From a gamma proteobacterium symbiont of Ctena orbiculata (GTDB lineage: Bacteria; Pseudomonadota; Gammaproteobacteria; Chromatiales; Chromatiaceae), in NCBI GenBank assembly GCA_003058525.1, contig QBVD01000032.1, positions 49,465-113,464 of the forward strand: a stretch of DNA of 64,000 nucleotides. Reading direction: 5' to 3'. Below, one piece after another: positions 28,993-37,264 of this stretch (positions within the stretch are counted from its first letter, which is position 1; each line of letters opens with the position of its first letter). The notes beneath the pieces were generated by a model, which had not been told where the DNA came from, searched no databases, and saw only the letters and a program-made list of their open reading frames with translations. Position numbers and translations under genes: made by a program.

Positions 28993-31368
28993 CTACTGCT
29001 TTGCTCTGTTTTCATTCTCCCTATCTTCCCTCTCAAGCGCCTCGAGCATTTCAATCGCCCAGCTTTCATCGACCTCTTCTATCTCTGTTGCGTCGCTGAC
29101 GACACCCTGCCTGTTATCTGCACTCGGCTTTATAGGTATACCTTTTCCCCCTTCATCCACGGTTGTGTTTTTTGTTCCTACTACCGGGTCTTGCTTTTCG
29201 TTTCTTTGGGGTACCTGGCGCAACACAGGTGTATGATTCTGATAACTGTGCAGTTTGGCATAGTAGCCGTTCGCCTTGAGCAGGCCTTCGTGATCCCCTT
29301 GCTCAACTATGCGCCCCTTCTCCAATACGATGATGCGGTCGCACTGCCTGACTGTGCTGAGGCGGTGGGCGATGATGAACACGGTGCGACCCCGGCAGAT
29401 TGCCGCCATGTTGTCCTGGATCAGTCGTTCCGATTCATAGTCCAGGGCGCTGGTGGCCTCGTCGAAGATCAGTAACCTTGGATTACCGATCAACGCCCGG
29501 GCGATGGCGAGGCGTTGCCGTTGTCCGCCGGATAGGTTGCTGCCCTGTTCACCCACTAAGGTGTCGTAGCCTTCGGGCATGTCGACGATGAACTCATGGG
29601 CGCCGGAGAGTTTCGCCGTATGGATGACCTGTTCCATCGGCAATGCCGGGTTGGCCAGAGCGATGTTCTCCCGGATGGTGCGGTTGAAGAGGAAGTTCTC
29701 CTGCAACACCACGCCGATCTGCTGGCGCAGCCAGGTTGTGTCGATCATGGAGAGATCGACGCCGTCGATGAGCACCCGCCCCGACTCGGGGATGTAGAGC
29801 CTTTGAATCAGTTTTGTGATGGTGCTCTTACCGGAGCCGGAACGGCCGACGATGCCGATCACCTCCCCCGGCCGGCAGCGCAGGTTGAGATCGTCGAGGA
29901 TGACCGGACCGTCGGGACGGTAACGAAAACGGAGATGCTCCAGGGACACTTCACCCTTCAAGGCCGGCAACCGGGAGCGGTTGGGATTGAAGCCGGGCTC
30001 CCGTGGGGTATTCAGGATGTCGCCCAACCGGGCCAGTGAGATACCGGCCTGCTGGAAATCCTGCCACAGTTGCACCAGTTTGAGGATCGGGCTGCTGACC
30101 CGCCCCGCCAGCATGTTGAAGGCCACTAGTTGACCGACGGTGAGTTCGTTGGCGATCACCAGGTGGGCGCCCCACCAGATGATGCCGAGGGTCATCAGCT
30201 TGTTGATCAGCCCCGCCACCTGGTTGGCCACATTGTTGAGGTTCTGGCTGCGGAACGAGGCGTGGACATAATTGGCGAGGTGGTCCTCCAGTTTTCGCTG
30301 CATCTGCGGTTCCACCGCCATCGACTTGACGGTTCCGATACCGGTGATCGATTCGGTGAGAAAGGCGGTGTTGGCCGCTCCATGCTTGAACTTGTCGTTG
30401 AGGCGGTGACGCAGGATGGGGGTGATAAAGATAGATAACACCACATACAAAGGTATGGTCGCCAACACGATCCAGGTCAGGGTGGGACTGTAGTACCACA
30501 TCACCGCGAGGAAGACGAAGACGAAAAAGAGATCGATGACCAGAGTCAGGGCGGTGCCGGTGATGAAGTTGCGGATGGTGTCGAGTTCCCTCACCCGGGC
30601 CACATTCTGCCCCACCTGGCGTGACTCGAAATAGGCCATCGGCAAGGCCATCAAATGATTATAGAGCCGGGAACCCAGGGTGACATCCACCCGATTGGTG
30701 GTGTGGCTGAACAGGTAGTTGCGGATACCGCCCATCAGGGCATCGAAGACCACCAGGACAAAGAAACCCACCGCCAGTACGTCCAGGGTAGTGAACCCGC
30801 GATGCACAAGCACCTTGTCCATCACCACCTGAAAGAAGAGCGGCGTAACCAGGGCAAAGAGCTGGAGGAAAAAAGAGGCGATCAAAACCTCGGCGAAGAG
30901 CTTCCTGTATTTGACCAGGGCGGGGATGAACCAGGAGATGTCGAACTTTTGTTGCAGACTCTCGCCCAAGCCCTGCCTTCTGGCCAACAGGATCAGTTCG
31001 CCTGACCAGATGGCATCGAAGGCCTCCAACGCCATACTCTTCGGGCTGCTTTCACGAAGATCGTGCACCAATACACCGGTTTCTGCCGGCTGCCGGTCCC
31101 CGTTCGGATCCGCTTTGGCGATTCGGGCGAGAATGACATAGCTGCCATCCTTAAGCTTCGCAATCGCCGGTAATACGCTGTTATCCAGATCAGCCAATGA
31201 AGGCTTCAGGCGCCTGGTCTTCAGGGTGAGGGCCTTGGCCGCCTGTAGCATTTCGCTATCGGTAAAGGGAAGACCGGGTTTACCGAACTGGTGGGCTATC
31301 TGCTCGGGTTCGGCGGGCAGCTGGTGGAAGCGCGCGATGGCAATGAGCGTACTGAGTCCGGTATCCAT
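28993..31368 (-). CDS. Type I secretion ABC transporter (HlyB-like, with C39-like domain)
   Basis: 791-residue inner-membrane exporter. Residues ~1-130 form a peptidase-C39-like domain without the catalytic cysteine (MDTGLSTLIAIARFHQL), as in HlyB, so it should dock unfolded RTX substrate and not cut it. Six membrane helices span ~155-430. The nucleotide-binding domain has Walker A GRSGSGKST, the Q loop, signature LSGGQRQRLAIARAL, Walker B LLIFDEATSALD and the switch His in IIAHRLS. A hydrophilic ~80-residue tail follows. It is the first gene of the RTX locus, with a promoter at 31450-31477. No TolC partner lies in the window. Confidence 0.93.
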   Translation of the reverse strand: MDTGLSTLIAIARFHQLPAEPEQIAHQFGKPGLPFTDSEMLQAAKALTLKTRRLKPSLADLDNSVLPAIAKLKDGSYVILARIAKADPNGDRQPAETGVLVHDLRESSPKSMALEAFDAIWSGELILLARRQGLGESLQQKFDISWFIPALVKYRKLFAEVLIASFFLQLFALVTPLFFQVVMDKVLVHRGFTTLDVLAVGFFVLVVFDALMGGIRNYLFSHTTNRVDVTLGSRLYNHLMALPMAYFESRQVGQNVARVRELDTIRNFITGTALTLVIDLFFVFVFLAVMWYYSPTLTWIVLATIPLYVVLSIFITPILRHRLNDKFKHGAANTAFLTESITGIGTVKSMAVEPQMQRKLEDHLANYVHASFRSQNLNNVANQVAGLINKLMTLGIIWWGAHLVIANELTVGQLVAFNMLAGRVSSPILKLVQLWQDFQQAGISLARLGDILNTPREPGFNPNRSRLPALKGEVSLEHLRFRYRPDGPVILDDLNLRCRPGEVIGIVGRSGSGKSTITKLIQRLYIPESGRVLIDGVDLSMIDTTWLRQQIGVVLQENFLFNRTIRENIALANPALPMEQVIHTAKLSGAHEFIVDMPEGYDTLVGEQGSNLSGGQRQRLAIARALIGNPRLLIFDEATSALDYESERLIQDNMAAICRGRTVFIIAHRLSTVRQCDRIIVLEKGRIVEQGDHEGLLKANGYYAKLHSYQNHTPVLRQVPQRNEKQDPVVGTKNTTVDEGGKGIPIKPSADNRQGVVSDATEIEEVDESWAIEMLEALEREDRENENRAKQ

Positions 31369-31449
31369 ACCAATTTCGCATTGGACGGCCCAACCTTGGG
31401 TAGTCCCTGCGTTTGTCCTTATTAAACATCACTAGAAAATGAGCGATTT

Positions 31450-31477
31450 ATAATATAACGGTATTGATTTGTGTCAA
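31450..31477 (-). promoter_or_regulatory. sigma70-type promoter of the type I secretion locus
   Basis: TTGACA (31472-31477), 16-base spacer, TATTAT (31450-31455) on the minus strand, about 80 bases before the exporter start. -35 is perfect, -10 matches 5 of 6. Confidence 0.7.
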
Positions 31478-31541
31478 GACCCATTCACACAATTTCTGCC
31501 GATCACACTGTACAATACCGCCCGGCACCCTGCCGGCGGGA

Positions 31542-32108
31542 CTAGCTATCCCCAAGCTTGGTTTCCACAATCGATCGAATAAGAGCCGGCGCACTTTCCA
31601 ACTGGCGCACACGCTTCCATAGACGACCCGGCCTGTTCGCGTAGAGGGCAAGCAATTCAGTGGAAGCCAACCATGACAGCTCACGTCTTTTCTTGAATCT
31701 GCCCACCGAGTCCTGCTGCCATTCACGATTCAGCGCTTGGATGTCCCGGTATGGAAATTCAATGAAGTAGGTTCTCCACTTTTTAGGCTGCAGCCGGCTG
31801 CCTGACGCCCTGTTGCACCACCAATCGGGATGGTCAGAAAGGGTTTTTTCGAACAAGGCGTCCACAATTGGAATCTGATGATCGACCTTTTCGGCATTCC
31901 GGCTCGCCTGTTGCAGATCGTCGGAGAAATACATGGTTTCCGTCTCCTCGACGAATTCCCTGACTGCGGTCTGTCTGAAACTCTCGCCTTCACCCAGGCC
32001 ACCGCCAAAATCGATCAGATAGCCTGTCTTGCGGCCACTGAAAGTTGATTGAAACAGGAAACAGACATCATCTTCATGTACAGAGAAGGGTATAACACCG
32101 GCACCCAT
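31542..32108 (-). CDS. Nudix hydrolase
   Basis: 188 residues. The Nudix box is complete: GGLGEGE, seven residues, then REFVEET (about residues 36-58), which binds Mg2+ and cleaves nucleoside diphosphate-X bonds. The N-terminal strand MGAGVIPFSVHEDDVCFLFQ is typical of the fold. The C-terminal third is helical and basic, without a domain I recognise. The substrate cannot be predicted. It stands alone between the secretion locus and an inverted-repeat pair. Confidence 0.85.
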   Translation of the reverse strand: MGAGVIPFSVHEDDVCFLFQSTFSGRKTGYLIDFGGGLGEGESFRQTAVREFVEETETMYFSDDLQQASRNAEKVDHQIPIVDALFEKTLSDHPDWWCNRASGSRLQPKKWRTYFIEFPYRDIQALNREWQQDSVGRFKKRRELSWLASTELLALYANRPGRLWKRVRQLESAPALIRSIVETKLGDS

Positions 32109-32232
32109 AGCGACTCCTCCTCATGGCGACTTGGTATTGTTGGCATCCGCCAGAGACGGTGACGCAACAGTGGCGTGGCCTCTTTAAAAAAAGGATCCTC
32201 CGAAGAATTTGTGGGTAGACTTCACTGATCCC

Positions 32233-32432
32233 GTCATTCCGGCGCAGGCCGGAATCCAGATGCTCCACTCGATTGTCGACCATCTGTCTTTCAGCAAAGA
32301 ATACTGCTCGTCAAATCAGCTCCGGATACAAATACCGCCAGTATGGGTTCAGCGCTACAATCGTCTTTAACTTCCACCTACGGTTGTCTCTCCATACCAC
32401 CTCCCTGGATTCCGGCATGCGCCGGAATGACG
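32233..32432. repeat. pair of inverted palindromic repeats (ATTCCGGC-type)
   Basis: GTCATTCCGGCGCAGGCC... at 32233-32259 and its inverse at 32405-32432 bracket ~145 bp without coding frames. Each arm is itself a palindrome (ATTCCGGC/GCCGGAAT), the type of small intergenic repeat found in many proteobacteria. Together with the next repeat it fills the 353-bp gap before the Nudix gene; I see no gene in it. Confidence 0.7.
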
Positions 32433-32448
32433 TGATCATAGGATATTA

Positions 32449-32469
32449 GGGCCTGTTATCACTAATCCG
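32449..32469. repeat. dispersed GCCTGTTAACACT-type repeat, copy 2
   Basis: GGGCCTGTTATCACTAATCC, close to the terminus of the element at 59963-60126. It contains the stop codon of the small Cys-rich gene at 32462. Confidence 0.55.
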
Positions 32470-32641
32470 TGGGAATGGGGAAGCGGCCACAATAGACGCC
32501 CTGCTGCGCATGCTCGCATTTACAGACCTTAAAGGGATCTTTCCAGCACATGATCTCCTTAAACTGACCATCGCTCGAGCCCGGTTTGGCTTCAGCCCGC
32601 TGCTGTTGATCGTTATCATGATCGGATTGTTTGGTCGTCAT
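32462..32641 (-). CDS. Small Cys-containing hypothetical protein (59 aa)
   Basis: The ATG at 32641 has GAGGAGG about 12 bases upstream and yields 59 residues beginning MTTKQSDHDNDQQQ. The C-terminal half has the pattern C-W-K-D-P-F-x-x-C-K-C followed by a fourth Cys in VYCGRFP, which could bind metal or form disulfides. A longer reading from 32752 is open but its first 37 residues look non-coding. It follows the rnf operon by about 200 bp on the same strand. No family recognised. Confidence 0.5.
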   Translation of the reverse strand: MTTKQSDHDNDQQQRAEAKPGSSDGQFKEIMCWKDPFKVCKCEHAQQGVYCGRFPIPTD

Positions 32642-32849
32642 TAATTTCAAATGCCTCCTCACACTGAGCCATACCGGCATCTGACGTCCACTATTGTGTA
32701 TCTGCTTTTTTATACTGTCCCTGAATCGGCATGCCGGCCCTACACCTCTCATCGAAATGAGACGATGCTCATCTGAAACAATAGCCCATCAACTGCACAA
32801 TTGTTGGTTTGATCTAAAAATGGAGCGGGATGAATCCTGATCCTTGATG

Positions 32850-33026
32850 TCAGTCCAGCTCTGTCTCGCTCGACGTGGAATGAGCGCAGGAACCACATCC
32901 TGAGCAGTTGTCCGAGGACGCTTCTCTCTCAGGATCCAGCCTGTTCAACCACAATTGAAATACCACCCAGCCTGCACACAAGGCCACTAATCCCAATATG
33001 GCGAACACGTGTATCCACATGGTCAT
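32850..33026 (-). CDS. 58-aa single-helix membrane peptide with CSGCGSC motif, coupled to rnfA
   Basis: Reading on the minus strand, an ATG overlaps the rnfA stop as ATGA and gives MTMWIHVFAILGLVALCAGW, one membrane helix (~3-25), then a short charged stretch. A Cys-rich tail DNCSGCGSCAHS ends in TGA at 32850. It recalls the small Cys-rich membrane proteins found beside FeoB and the maturation peptide NqrM of Na+-NQR, but the motif is not identical to either. The overlap and position as last gene of the rnf operon suggest iron delivery to, or assembly of, Rnf; that is inference. Confidence 0.7.
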   Translation of the reverse strand: MTMWIHVFAILGLVALCAGWVVFQLWLNRLDPEREASSDNCSGCGSCAHSTSSETELD

Positions 33027-33601
33027 GCCGCACTGAACAGGCCGGCAAATCCCATGAATGCCATGGAGAGAATTCCGGCAATAATCAGGTTCATGGCAGT
33101 CCCTTTAATCAGTCGAGGCACTTCAGCCAGCTCGGTCTCCTCCCGCAATCCGGCCATCAGCACCAGAGCAAGCGTAAAACCCAACCCTGCTCCCAAAGCA
33201 TAGGTCATACCCTGTATGAACCCATACCCTTTGTTGGTGGCGAAGATGGCCAGACCGAGAATCGCGCAGTTGGTGGTGATCAAGGGCAGGAATATCCCCA
33301 ATGCCTTGAACAGAGCCGGACTCAGCTTTTTTATCACCATCTCGATGAATTGAACCGTGCTGGCAATCACCACGATAAAACTGATCAACCTTAGATAAGG
33401 TGCATAAATCAGAATATAGGTATTGAGCAGCCAGGCGCACAATGCGGTAATCAGCATCACGAATATGGTGGCCAAGCCCAATCGGAAAGCGGTTTCCAAT
33501 CGCTGCGATACCCCCAGAAAAGGACACAAGCCGAGAAAATAGGCCAATACAAAATTGTTGATTAGCAGGGCGCTGATGAAAATCCACACAAGTTCGTTCA
33601 T
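33023..33601 (-). CDS. rnfA: Electron transport complex subunit RnfA
   Basis: 192-residue integral membrane subunit of the Rnf ferredoxin:NAD+ oxidoreductase, with six hydrophobic helices. It is homologous to RnfE and NqrE. Conserved stretches NNFVLAYFLGLCPFLGVS and LPLITTNCAILGLA are present, with the two half-membrane cysteines that bind an iron-sulfur centre at the RnfA/E interface. Start overlaps rnfE stop by 4 bases; stop overlaps the 58-aa Cys-rich gene by 4 bases. Confidence 0.97.
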   Translation of the reverse strand: MNELVWIFISALLINNFVLAYFLGLCPFLGVSQRLETAFRLGLATIFVMLITALCAWLLNTYILIYAPYLRLISFIVVIASTVQFIEMVIKKLSPALFKALGIFLPLITTNCAILGLAIFATNKGYGFIQGMTYALGAGLGFTLALVLMAGLREETELAEVPRLIKGTAMNLIIAGILSMAFMGFAGLFSAA

Positions 33602-34257
33602 GGTACTTCAATCTCCATCTGATCCAGTTGTTGCGCCAGTCTGTCCTTACGCTCTTTCAGCCAGTTGAAAAAAAGCAATAAAAGGCCCAAGGTGATGAAA
33701 CCGCCGGGCGGCAGGATCATGATCACCCAGGGTTCGAAGTCCTCACTGAAGAGTTTGAATCCGAACAACGCTCCCTCTCCCAGTAACTCACGAACCGCAC
33801 CCAGGGAGAACAGGGCGAACAGGAAACCACTGGCCATGCCCAGCGCATCCACCACGGCGAAACGTACCGAGTTGCGAGCAGCAAAGGCCTCCTGCCGTCC
33901 CAGGATCATGCAGTTGGCCACGATCAAGGGTATGAAGGCCCCCAGCTCTTTGTGGACCTTTGGCATCAGCGCCTCAAGGGTAAAGTCGGTGACGGTGACA
34001 AAAGTGGCGATGATAATGATATACGTGGAGATACGTACCTGTTTGGGTATCCAGTCTTTCAATGATGAAACGAAAAAACTCGAGGCCACCAGAACAAAAA
34101 AAGTCGCCCCTCCCATAACCAGTGCATTCATCGCAGAGTTGGTGACTGCAAGCATGGGACACATACCCAGCACTTGAACAAAAACCGGGTTGTCGCGCCA
34201 AAGCCCCTTGATGAACTCCTGATAAGCGTCTTGTTTTTTCTCAGGCATGCTCTTCAC
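33598..34257 (-). CDS. rnfE: Electron transport complex subunit RnfE
   Basis: 219-residue membrane subunit of Rnf, pseudo-symmetric partner of RnfA. Conserved: GLWRDNPVFVQVLGMCPMLA, IPLIVANCMILGRQEAFA and the Cys of each half-helix. The start may be this GTG or the ATG at 34248 (MPEKKQDAY). It overlaps rnfA by 4 bases and follows rnfG by 18 bases. Confidence 0.96.
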   Translation of the reverse strand: MKSMPEKKQDAYQEFIKGLWRDNPVFVQVLGMCPMLAVTNSAMNALVMGGATFFVLVASSFFVSSLKDWIPKQVRISTYIIIIATFVTVTDFTLEALMPKVHKELGAFIPLIVANCMILGRQEAFAARNSVRFAVVDALGMASGFLFALFSLGAVRELLGEGALFGFKLFSEDFEPWVIMILPPGGFITLGLLLLFFNWLKERKDRLAQQLDQMEIEVP

Positions 34258-34275
34258 CCTGTTTGAACAATAATC

Positions 34276-34902
34276 CTAGAAACGCTGTAACCACTGTTGG
34301 TTCGTCTGGTTGATAATCCGCACCACCGCCTTGGAGGAGATAGTCGCACCGGTGATGGCATCAACCTCGTTCGGCGCTGCTTTAGCGCCTCGCTTCACGG
34401 TCACTATTTCCGGTTCGACGGATAAGGCATCGAAATTCGAAACGAACTCGGCATCTTTGTAGATCTTGTCACCCAGACCCGGCGTTTCCCGGCTCTCGAG
34501 TATCTCCATGCCAACCACCCTGCGCTGCTTGGGCTGATAGCCATAGAGCAATCGAATGGTGTCCTGGAAACCGGGACCTGAACCGGGAATGGCATACCCC
34601 ACCAGCACACCCTGCGCATCTTGACCGCCGAAGACGAATTCCTCACCCTTCCCGACCTCTTCCACCGGCGTCAATCGACCATCCCGGTAGACCAATCGCT
34701 GCAGTTGCGTGGAGCCGGGCAACACTTTGAATACCGCCTCCTGCAGAACTTTCGCCTTATAGGCGGTAATAGTGGGCAGGGTGGCTTCAAATACGGAGAC
34801 GATGATCAGGCCGGATAGCAGTCCCGCAAAGCCAAGTGTCGCCACCAAACGGGTGGATCCGGGTTCGCTGACCTTCATCTGTTGTCGGCTCTGCTGATTC
34901 AA
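34276..34902 (-). CDS. rnfG: Electron transport complex subunit RnfG
   Basis: 208-residue membrane-anchored, periplasm-facing subunit that carries covalent FMN. It has an N-terminal helix (~20-40), then the FMN domain with GFQDTI, ETPGLGDKI and the flavinylation sequence DAITGATISSKAV, whose Thr (TGAT) would be linked to FMN by ApbE. No apbE is visible in the window. It lies 7 bases after rnfD. Confidence 0.96.
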   Translation of the reverse strand: MNQQSRQQMKVSEPGSTRLVATLGFAGLLSGLIIVSVFEATLPTITAYKAKVLQEAVFKVLPGSTQLQRLVYRDGRLTPVEEVGKGEEFVFGGQDAQGVLVGYAIPGSGPGFQDTIRLLYGYQPKQRRVVGMEILESRETPGLGDKIYKDAEFVSNFDALSVEPEIVTVKRGAKAAPNEVDAITGATISSKAVVRIINQTNQQWLQRF

Positions 34903-34909
34903 CTGAATG

Positions 34910-35917
34910 TCACTCCTTGCCGAACACGCGGGGCTGAGTATAGCGGTCGATCAGTGGCGTGGCCGCATTCATCAACAAGATGGCGTACATAACCCCCTCG
35001 GGAAAGCCGCCGAAAAGCCGGATCAGTACAACCAGCAGTCCGATACCTATGGCGAAGATCCAGGCGCCGCGCGGCGTCAGGGGGGAGGTAACCGGGTCGG
35101 TCGCCATATAGAAAGCCGCCAGCAACAATCCCCCGGATAACAGGGTGAATAAAGGATCCGGATACCGAACTGTATCGATGGCGTAAAGCACACCCGAAAA
35201 GAGTGCAGCCGAAAGCATGATACCCACCGGGATACGCCAGTCGATATCTCTACGCAACAGCAGATAGATCCCTCCCGCCAGCAACAACACCCCACTGGTC
35301 TCGCCGATACAGCCTGCGCTATTACCCAATGCCAAATCGACCAGCGGGGTCGGCTGCTGCTCGAATTTCATCAATCCCAGGGGTGTGGCTGCGGATACCG
35401 CATCGTAGTGGGGTTGCATGAATGGCAGTGCAAAGTTGGAGGGATACCACAACAGAAAGCCTTCTCCACTTGCCTGGACACTCCAGGTCGTCATGGCATT
35501 CGGGAAGGTCGCAAGCAGAAAGGCCCGCCCGACCAGGGCCGGATTGAACAGATTGTGTCCCAGTCCACCCCAGATCACCTTGCCTATACCAATGGAAACT
35601 ACCCCACCGAGAAAAGCCATCCACAGCGGTAACGCGGGGGGCAGGGTCAGGCCCAGCAACAGACCCGTCAGCACGCCGCTGCCATCCAGCAGTCGCTGCC
35701 ATCGCTGGTCTCCCGGGGAGAAGAGCCATTCTGTAAGCACCGCCCCCAGGACACTCGCCACAATAACCAGAAGCGCACCCAGACCGAACAGCCAAATTCC
35801 AGCCAGAGTGGCTGGCAACAACGCATACAGCAGATCCTTCATGGTCTGAGCGGTTGTCATCTCCTGTTTCAACAGGGGGGATGGCTGCACCAGTAATCTC
35901 GGATCCTTGTCGTTCAT
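34910..35917 (-). CDS. rnfD: Electron transport complex subunit RnfD
   Basis: 335-residue membrane subunit with about ten helices, homologous to NqrB. It carries the second covalent FMN; the candidate threonine lies in DAVSAATPLG. Also conserved are GLGHNLFNPALVGRAFLL and the C-terminal FGGFPEGVMYAILLMNA. Start and rnfC stop share one base (TGATG). Confidence 0.96.
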   Translation of the reverse strand: MNDKDPRLLVQPSPLLKQEMTTAQTMKDLLYALLPATLAGIWLFGLGALLVIVASVLGAVLTEWLFSPGDQRWQRLLDGSGVLTGLLLGLTLPPALPLWMAFLGGVVSIGIGKVIWGGLGHNLFNPALVGRAFLLATFPNAMTTWSVQASGEGFLLWYPSNFALPFMQPHYDAVSAATPLGLMKFEQQPTPLVDLALGNSAGCIGETSGVLLLAGGIYLLLRRDIDWRIPVGIMLSAALFSGVLYAIDTVRYPDPLFTLLSGGLLLAAFYMATDPVTSPLTPRGAWIFAIGIGLLVVLIRLFGGFPEGVMYAILLMNAATPLIDRYTQPRVFGKE

Positions 35918-37257
35918 CAGTGCCTGCCCCGCTTTCCGCGCAACTCGCTTTTAGCGCTGCGTATCAGTTGCACGATGGGGATACCCGAGGGGCAGGAGTA
36001 GGTGCAGGAGCCACACTCCACACACTCGGTGACATTGGCCTGTTTGATCTGATCGAACTGACGCGCTCTGGCAAGACGGGCCAGTTTGGACGGATTGAGA
36101 AAATAGGGGCATGCCTCCACACACCTGCCACAGCGTATGCAGGGATACTCCTTCGGACGAGCTGTCTGTTCCGCGGTAAAGGCCAGTATTCCGGAGCTGG
36201 ATTTGATGATCGGCGCATCCAGACTGGCAATGGGAGTACCCATCATGGGTCCCCCCATGAGCACCTCTTTGGTATCCTCCTTGAGCCCGCCGCAGAATCG
36301 AAGCACCTCCCGGACGGGGGTGCCCAGTGGGACGATCAGGTTGGCGGGATATTCAATACCGGGCCCTGATACCGTCACCATACGGTCGATATAGGGCATG
36401 CCGGACTCGAAATAGTCAGCGATAGCGACAAGGGTGCTGACATTGTTCATGATGATACCCATGTCCGCCGCATGCAGTCCCTTGGGTATCTCTACATTCA
36501 GCAGGGATTTGATCATCATTTTGGAATCCCCCTGTGGGTATTTGACCCTCAGGGGAGCTACACGAAACGGCTTGTCGGAGGGGATACGCCTATCCAGGGC
36601 CGCGATGGCGTCCGGCTTGTTGAGTTCGATCCCGAGAATGGACTCCTCGGCCCCCAACAGGGTGTGCAGAATCTCGACGCCCCGCAGTAACGCCTCAGGA
36701 CGCTCCACCATGATTCTATGATCGTTGGTCAGATAAGGTTCACACTCGGCGCCATTGGCAATCAGGTGTTCGATCTTCACACCTTCACGCAAAGAGTATT
36801 TGACATGCGCGGGAAGCGAAGCCCCTCCCAGACCCACGATACCCGTCCGTTGAATAACGGAGACTAAATCCTCCAGCGACAGTCCCCGCCAGTCGGGCGG
36901 CTGCTCAACATCGAGGCGCTGGGTGGCATACAGATCGGCTTCGATCTCGATGGCCTGTTCATATCGTCCGCCGGGAAAACGCCGTCTTCCAATGGCCTTG
37001 ACCCGGCCGGTGACCGGACTGTGCAGACTGGCGGATACGAATGCCCCAGGCTCGGCAATCAGTTGACCTCGCCCTACCTGTTGCCCTGCCTCCACCACCG
37101 CCTTCGCGGGTGCTCCCAAGTGCTGGTGCAAAGGCAATATGTAGCGCTCTACAAAAGGCATTCTCTGGGTATGCAGGGAGGCGGTCCGGTGTTTGTATTC
37201 CTGCGGGTGAATACCGTGTGAGAAGCTGCGTTTGAACAGTGTGGAGAGCACTGGCAT
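35917..37257 (-). CDS. rnfC: Electron transport complex subunit RnfC
   Basis: Cytoplasmic NADH/FMN and iron-sulfur subunit of Rnf. I start it at the ATG at 37257 (MPVLSTLFKRSFSHGIHP), 7 bases after the preceding stop, giving 446 residues; an in-frame TTG at 37293 would overlap. Features: SLBB/barrel-type N-terminal domain, GLGGASLPAHVK, NAAECEPY-like NGAECEPYLTND near 190, then two ferredoxin motifs CIRCGRCVEACP (~375) and CVECGSCTYSCP (~413). The C terminus is short, without the long Ala-rich tail of E. coli RsxC. Confidence 0.96.
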   Translation of the reverse strand: MPVLSTLFKRSFSHGIHPQEYKHRTASLHTQRMPFVERYILPLHQHLGAPAKAVVEAGQQVGRGQLIAEPGAFVSASLHSPVTGRVKAIGRRRFPGGRYEQAIEIEADLYATQRLDVEQPPDWRGLSLEDLVSVIQRTGIVGLGGASLPAHVKYSLREGVKIEHLIANGAECEPYLTNDHRIMVERPEALLRGVEILHTLLGAEESILGIELNKPDAIAALDRRIPSDKPFRVAPLRVKYPQGDSKMMIKSLLNVEIPKGLHAADMGIIMNNVSTLVAIADYFESGMPYIDRMVTVSGPGIEYPANLIVPLGTPVREVLRFCGGLKEDTKEVLMGGPMMGTPIASLDAPIIKSSSGILAFTAEQTARPKEYPCIRCGRCVEACPYFLNPSKLARLARARQFDQIKQANVTECVECGSCTYSCPSGIPIVQLIRSAKSELRGKRGRH

Positions 37258-37264
37258 ATCGTGT

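Noticed and set aside
31369..31440. Upstream ATG at about 31428 as an alternative exporter start
   Set aside because: It reads in a different frame from the C39-like domain and its translation shows no family similarity.
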